A DNA stretch of 64,000 nt, taken from UMGS363 sp964402055 (lineage in GTDB: Bacteria > Bacillota > Clostridia > Oscillospirales > Ruminococcaceae). The stretch spans positions 4,602 through 68,601 of the forward strand of contig CAYOAV010000004.1 in assembly GCA_964402055.1 (NCBI GenBank), given 5' to 3'. The notes beneath the pieces are model-generated. The model saw nothing but the letters and a program-made list of their open reading frames with translations. It was not told where the DNA came from and ran no database searches. Of this stretch, positions 60,918-64,000 are shown piece by piece (positions within the stretch are counted from its first letter, which is position 1; the number at the start of each line of letters is the position of its first letter). The position numbers and the translations under genes were made by a program.

Positions 60918-61436
60918 TTATTCTTCAAAATCGTCGCCGAAAAGATCTTCATCATCGGCAAGCTTGACAAATGCTGTATCTGCAAGGCGGATAACGCTTT
61001 CAACTCCATCTCTTGCAACTGTTATCGTATCCTTATCGCATGCCATAAGAGCTGCAATAATTTCCTTTTCGCCGTTTTCATTTTCACGGATAAAGCGAAC
61101 TCTTATCGGGCATTCAAGGAATTTCTCGAAATGCTCCTCCTTGACAAGCTTACGCCCGATGCCTGGTGAACCGACTTCAAGAATATAGCTTTGCTCGATA
61201 GGGTCTTCCTCATCGAGAAGCTTTGAAAGCGGCCTTGAAACATTTTCGCAGTCGGACATACTTGCCATTTCGTCCTCTCTATCGATATAGACACGCAGAT
61301 ACCAGTACGCACCCTCCTTTTCAAAGACGATATCCCAGAGCGAAAGTCCCAGCTCGTCAATGATAGGCTTTACCATATCATAGACCTTAGCGATGGTATT
61401 TCCGCCCTTTCCGCTTTTAGCGTTTTTTCCTGACAT
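60918..61436 (-). CDS. rimP: Ribosome maturation factor RimP
   Basis: RimP assists 30S assembly. The 172-residue protein has the typical LSLWDIVFEKEGAYWYLRVYIDRE N-terminal fold (in pieces), the SMSDCENVSRPLSKLLDEEDPI helix and YILEVGSPGIGRKL, followed by an SH3-like C-terminal part. The ATG at 61436 is 9 nt after GGAAGG; a longer upstream frame runs into the leader hairpin and is rejected. First gene of the rimP-nusA-infB operon. Confidence 0.95.
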   Translation of the reverse strand: MSGKNAKSGKGGNTIAKVYDMVKPIIDELGLSLWDIVFEKEGAYWYLRVYIDREDEMASMSDCENVSRPLSKLLDEEDPIEQSYILEVGSPGIGRKLVKEEHFEKFLECPIRVRFIRENENGEKEIIAALMACDKDTITVARDGVESVIRLADTAFVKLADDEDLFGDDFEE

Positions 61437-61457
61437 TTCATCATTCCTTCCAAAATA

Positions 61458-61488
61458 TAAACAAAAGGCCGGAAGCAATCCGACCTTT
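61458..61488 (-). promoter_or_regulatory. Terminator-like attenuator in the rimP-nusA leader
   Basis: About 20-45 nt downstream of the predicted transcription start, AAAGGTCGG and CCGGCCTTT form a 9-bp stem (one T-G) around a 7-nt loop, followed on the minus strand by TTTTGTTTATATTTT. It has all the parts of an intrinsic terminator but lies ahead of the first gene, so it probably controls readthrough into the operon, possibly through NusA itself. Confidence 0.7.
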
Positions 61489-61507
61489 CTAAAATAATGT
61501 TACAAAT

Positions 61508-61536
61508 ATTATAACACATTTCAAGCCAAAATGCAA
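61508..61536 (-). promoter_or_regulatory. Promoter of the rimP-nusA-infB operon
   Basis: TTGCAT (61536-61531), 17-nt spacer, TATAAT (61513-61508). Confidence 0.88.
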
Positions 61537-61567
61537 CCCTTTTTTTAAAAATTTAAAAAAAGCATAA

Positions 61568-61595
61568 CAAAACGCCGCACATTCAAGTGCGGCGT
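61568..61595 (-). terminator. Terminator of the SCP2-like gene
   Basis: ACGCCGCAC and GTGCGGCGT form a perfect 9-bp GC-rich stem with a 6-nt loop, followed on the minus strand by TTTGTTATG, 18 nt after the stop. Confidence 0.88.
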
Positions 61596-61613
61596 CGGAA
61601 TTTCATATCCGAA

Positions 61614-62315
61614 TCAGAAAGCAGAGAGAACAAACATCAATGCCTTCTTAACGTTGCCCTCAACATGGAGAACACCGTCAGCAAGAGCGTCATAAACGCT
61701 AAGCTTGCCTTCAAGGAGCTTTGCGTAAGCGTCAGCATCAGCTCTTACATATACATCGTAATCATCGTATCTGTAAGGCTCAACATCAGGCTTTCCTGCT
61801 TCGCTGAGGTAAACGTAGAAAACGCCCTCAACAGAGCCATTAAGCTCGATATTTACAGCGATAGGATACTTGACCTTATTTGTCTTTATTGAAGAGAACT
61901 TTTTCTTGGACTTTTCAACAGCGTCCTGATATGGAGTAAGCTCAACAACAGCCTTAGGCTTTCTTGCAGCTCTTGGCTTCTTTTCAGCAGCAGGAGCAGC
62001 AGGAGCTTCAGCAGCCTTCTTTGTGCTAGGCTTTCTGCCAGGCTTTTTCTTTTCAACAGGCTTTTCAGCTTCAGTCTTAGCCTTAACAGGCTTTTCCTCT
62101 TTTTTAGCTTCCACAGCAGGCTTAACCTCTGCAACAGGAGCTTTAACCTCTGCAACGGGAGCTTTAGCCTCTGCTACAGGAGCTTTGACCTCTTCTGCAA
62201 CGACCTTTTTTACCTCTTCGACAGGCTTAACTTCTACAGCAGGAGCAGCAGCTTCAACCTTTTTCTTTTCAACAGGCTTCTGTGCTGCGGCAGCCTTTTT
62301 ATTTTTTCTTGACAT
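61614..62315 (-). CDS. SCP2-like domain protein with histone-H1-like tail
   Basis: A 233-residue protein of two parts. Residues 1-125 are Lys/Ala/Pro/Val-rich with a repeated VAEVKAP / VAEAKAP unit and KKKPGRKPSTKKAAEAPAA, similar in composition to histone H1 tails or AT-hook linkers. Residues about 135-233 resemble the SCP2 sterol-carrier fold: VNIELNGSVEGVFYVYL, then DVYVRADADAYAKLLEGKLSVYDALADGVLHVEGN in pieces. No signal peptide. It is monocistronic with its own consensus promoter and terminator. It may bind lipids, nucleic acid or both; this is inference from composition. Confidence 0.7.
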   Translation of the reverse strand: MSRKNKKAAAAQKPVEKKKVEAAAPAVEVKPVEEVKKVVAEEVKAPVAEAKAPVAEVKAPVAEVKPAVEAKKEEKPVKAKTEAEKPVEKKKPGRKPSTKKAAEAPAAPAAEKKPRAARKPKAVVELTPYQDAVEKSKKKFSSIKTNKVKYPIAVNIELNGSVEGVFYVYLSEAGKPDVEPYRYDDYDVYVRADADAYAKLLEGKLSVYDALADGVLHVEGNVKKALMFVLSAF

Positions 62316-62429
62316 ATTGATTCCTCCATAAATTTCATCTCGGCAATTCCTTTTTCAAGCGGAACTCCGTTTACAGGAAAACTTGGATTCTCTGCTTTGC
62401 CTTTTATTTTCAATAAAAACCTTAATACA

Positions 62430-62458
62430 ATTATATAACCTTTTTCAAAAAAAGTCAA
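62430..62458 (-). promoter_or_regulatory. Promoter of the SCP2-like gene
   Basis: TTGACT (62458-62453), 17-nt spacer, TATAAT (62435-62430). The leader of about 110 nt up to the ATG at 62315 shows no clear structure. Confidence 0.9.
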
Positions 62459-62545
62459 CGTTTTATGAAAAATATCTAAAAAAAATCTAAAAACAAGGTT
62501 AAGTTGCTAAGTTAAATACAGCATAATGCACTTAAAAAATCGATA

Positions 62546-62797
62546 TCAGCCCTTAAGTCCACGCGACTGCCTATCCATATCCTCAACAACGATATCGTAT
62601 ATCTCGCCGAGAGATGCACAATATTCAAGCACCTTCCATGGCTCGTTTGTATGGAAATGAATTTTTATCAGCTCCTCATCTCCGACTGCAAGCAGGCTAT
62701 CTCCCTTGAAATTATTGCGGAAATATTCATCAATTGCGTCCTCGTCAAGGTTTTCGCCCTCGATAAGAAGCTGTGTATCATAACGAAATTCGATCAT
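62546..62797 (-). CDS. Free-standing FakA/YloV middle-domain-like protein
   Basis: The 83-residue product reads like the middle domain of the fatty-acid kinase subunit FakA (YloV, DAK2 family): FRYDTQLLIEGENLDEDAI, GDSLLAVGDEELIKIHFHTNEPWKVLEY and the GEIYDIVVEDMDRQ end, in pieces. The N-terminal DhaL ATP-binding domain and the C-terminal domain of FakA are absent. GGAGG with 5-nt spacing precedes the ATG, and it starts 11 nt after the DHH gene, so it is expressed rather than a relic. Function unknown. Confidence 0.78.
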   Translation of the reverse strand: MIEFRYDTQLLIEGENLDEDAIDEYFRNNFKGDSLLAVGDEELIKIHFHTNEPWKVLEYCASLGEIYDIVVEDMDRQSRGLKG

Positions 62798-62808
62798 TTC
62801 AACCTCCG

Positions 62809-63720
62809 TCAGCCGTTGATAAGCTCATCAAGCATTTTTGGAAGCTCTGAATCCATATTTTCATTGCTGAACTGGCAAGTACCGACAGCCTTATGACCGC
62901 CTCCGCCGTATTTGAGCATCAGATGTCCCACGTCAACGCTTGATGTTCTGTTAAGTATTGAATAACCGACAGCGGCACTACAGCCCTGTCCGCCCTTGCC
63001 GTTTACGATCCATGCAGAGATATTCTGCTCGGGATAAAGGCTGTATATAAGGAATCTGTTGCCCGAATATATCGGATCTACACCTCTTAAATCGGTGATG
63101 ATAACATCCTTTTCGGTGCGTGTATGAGCCTTGACCATTTCGATGAATTTTTCGGTCTGCTCGTTATAAACCTCGATACGCTCCTTGACATCGGGGAGGT
63201 TAAGTATCTCCTCGGTAGACATTGTGCGGCAGCAATCGATGAGCTTTTCCATAAGCTGATAATTTGAAATGGTGAAATTCCTCCATCTTCCAAGACCTGT
63301 TCTCGGATCCATAAGGAAACCAATCAGAATCCAACCCTCGGGGTGAAGAATTTCCTCACGGGTAAGATTTCCGCTATCGACCTTATCAACAGCGACCATC
63401 ATTTCATCATAATGCTCGAAACGCTCTCTGCCGCCGTAATAATCATAGATGATTCTTGCACAGGACGGTGTAATTCTGCTTTCTCCGACAAATTTACCTT
63501 CAAGCTTGACTCTTTCCTGCTCGCTTGAATGATGATCGAACCAAAGCCCGCAGCCCTCAACATATGGAACATTTGCAAGGCAATCATCCTTGGTTATTTC
63601 AACAAGCCCATCCTGTAAATCCTTAGGATGAACGAATTTCCAGTTATCGATAACTCCAACGTCCTTCAGCAATGCACCGCAGGCAAGACCATCAAAATCC
63701 GAACGTGTAACAAGTCTCAT
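62809..63720 (-). CDS. DHH family phosphoesterase
   Basis: The 303-residue protein has the DHH motifs: VTRSDFDGLACGALL at the start, GLWFDHHSSEQERV with the Asp-His-His triad, and DKVDSGNLTREEI. The DHHA1-type end reads LKYGGGGHKAVGTCQF. These proteins cleave phosphodiester or phosphoanhydride bonds in nucleotides, cyclic dinucleotides or polyphosphate; the substrate here is not known. It differs from nrnA in the window in spacing and in the long central region. ATG 63720 is 9 nt after AAGGAG; an in-frame ATG 11 codons upstream lacks a site. Confidence 0.9.
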   Translation of the reverse strand: MRLVTRSDFDGLACGALLKDVGVIDNWKFVHPKDLQDGLVEITKDDCLANVPYVEGCGLWFDHHSSEQERVKLEGKFVGESRITPSCARIIYDYYGGRERFEHYDEMMVAVDKVDSGNLTREEILHPEGWILIGFLMDPRTGLGRWRNFTISNYQLMEKLIDCCRTMSTEEILNLPDVKERIEVYNEQTEKFIEMVKAHTRTEKDVIITDLRGVDPIYSGNRFLIYSLYPEQNISAWIVNGKGGQGCSAAVGYSILNRTSSVDVGHLMLKYGGGGHKAVGTCQFSNENMDSELPKMLDELING

Positions 63721-63773
63721 TATATACAACTCCTTAAGCGTACAAATATACACAATTTTTCAATGATATAAAT

Positions 63774-63802
63774 ATTATATTACATTTTCATATTTTTTTC
63801 AA
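63774..63802 (-). promoter_or_regulatory. Promoter of the DHH-FakA-like pair
   Basis: TTGAAA (63802-63797), 17-nt spacer, TATAAT (63779-63774), 54 nt ahead of the ATG. Confidence 0.8.
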
Positions 63803-63893
63803 GTTTTTACAAACACTTCCAAAAAAGTTTGTGCAAAACAACAATATTCAACATATTTTTTCGTTGACTTTAGCAATTAAAAGCTTAAAAAAA

Positions 63894-63931
63894 TCAGACC
63901 CGATTCTCCTTTTACAGAAAATCGGGTCTGA
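63894..63931 (-). terminator. Terminator of the gene beyond the right edge
   Basis: On the minus strand TCAGACCCGATT and AATCGGGTCTGA form a perfect 12-bp stem with a 14-nt loop, followed by TTTTTTT. Confidence 0.93.
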
Positions 63932-63933
63932 AA

Positions 63934-64000
63934 TTATTGATCAGTCAGCTTTACGTCATCATTAATAAAGTTTGCCCTTGATAACATAAAGATTACCGCT
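63934..64000 (-). CDS. C-terminal end of a gene entering from the right edge
   Basis: The last 67 bases contain the end of a minus-strand gene ahead of the terminator. Two frames are open: one ends RANFINDDVKLTDQ at 63934, directly before the hairpin; another ends LYVIKGKLY at 63962. I cannot tell which is used, and no function can be assigned. Confidence 0.35.
   Translation of the reverse strand, partial: AVIFMLSRANFINDDVKLTDQ

Noticed and set aside
61587..61892. 101-codon plus-strand frame opposite the SCP2-like gene
   Set aside because: Shadow of the minus-strand gene, which has a promoter, ribosome site and terminator.
61980..62240. Tandem repeat or CRISPR-like array
   Set aside because: The repeated units encode a Val-Ala-Glu-Val-Lys-Ala-Pro protein repeat within an open reading frame; there are no unique spacers between identical direct repeats.

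Overview
The window looks like a chromosomal scaffold from a low-GC, AT-leaning anaerobic Firmicute of the Ruminococcus/Oscillospiraceae type. This is inferred from gene content and protein style: a clostridial class-I DAHP synthase, a stand-alone AICAR transformylase paired with a PurO-like IMP cyclohydrolase, DUF4364, YesL/LplB/LplC transport genes and BspA-like LRR proteins. Promoters of the TTGACA-N17-TATAAT type and strong GGAGG ribosome binding sites are common. No rRNA, CRISPR array, prophage or intact insertion sequence was seen. Four runs of exactly 100 N (16585, 20295, 54872, 58791) are scaffold gaps. At least the truB gap is clearly not to scale, so reading frames across all four are not trustworthy.

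Left part (1-23 kb). A partial DUF4116-repeat gene runs off the left edge, followed by rplM-rpsI on the minus strand behind a strong promoter and a structured leader. On the plus strand come an LRR lipoprotein, then aroF-aroB-aroA-aroC and a DUF4364 regulator-like gene, then radC-uvrB-uvrA. Convergent to these lies a minus-strand purine operon: purE, purC, a purF variant without the N-terminal cysteine, purM, purN, a purO-like IMP cyclohydrolase, a separate AICAR transformylase, a four-helix membrane protein and purD. PurL, PurB and PurA are not encoded here.

Middle part (23-38 kb). A 2[4Fe-4S] ferredoxin is followed by the str operon rpsL-rpsG-fusA-tuf on the minus strand, one tRNA-Arg(CCT) and an orphan methyl-accepting chemoreceptor. 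A carbohydrate ABC permease pair with YesL is divergent from an AraC-type regulator, and two 13-bp direct repeats 21 bp apart sit just upstream of the permease promoter. nth and recQ follow the regulator on the plus strand.

Right part (38-64 kb), almost all minus strand. A cell-envelope island holds a Gld-like ABC exporter with GldG- and DUF4340-type partners, two uncharacterised genes, two BspA-like LRR surface proteins and a MoxR-DUF58-transglutaminase triad. Then comes the classical rimP-nusA-ylxR-ylxQ-infB-rbfA-nrnA-truB-ribF operon continuing into gltX, with a terminator-like hairpin in its leader. Next are an SCP2-like protein with a histone-H1-like lysine/alanine/proline tail, and a DHH phosphoesterase paired with a free-standing FakA-type middle domain.

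Most of the window is core metabolism and translation. The more unusual material is the pur operon composition, the envelope island, the AraC/permease control region, the SCP2-like protein, the DHH/FakA-like pair, and two imperfect palindromes of about 98 bp.
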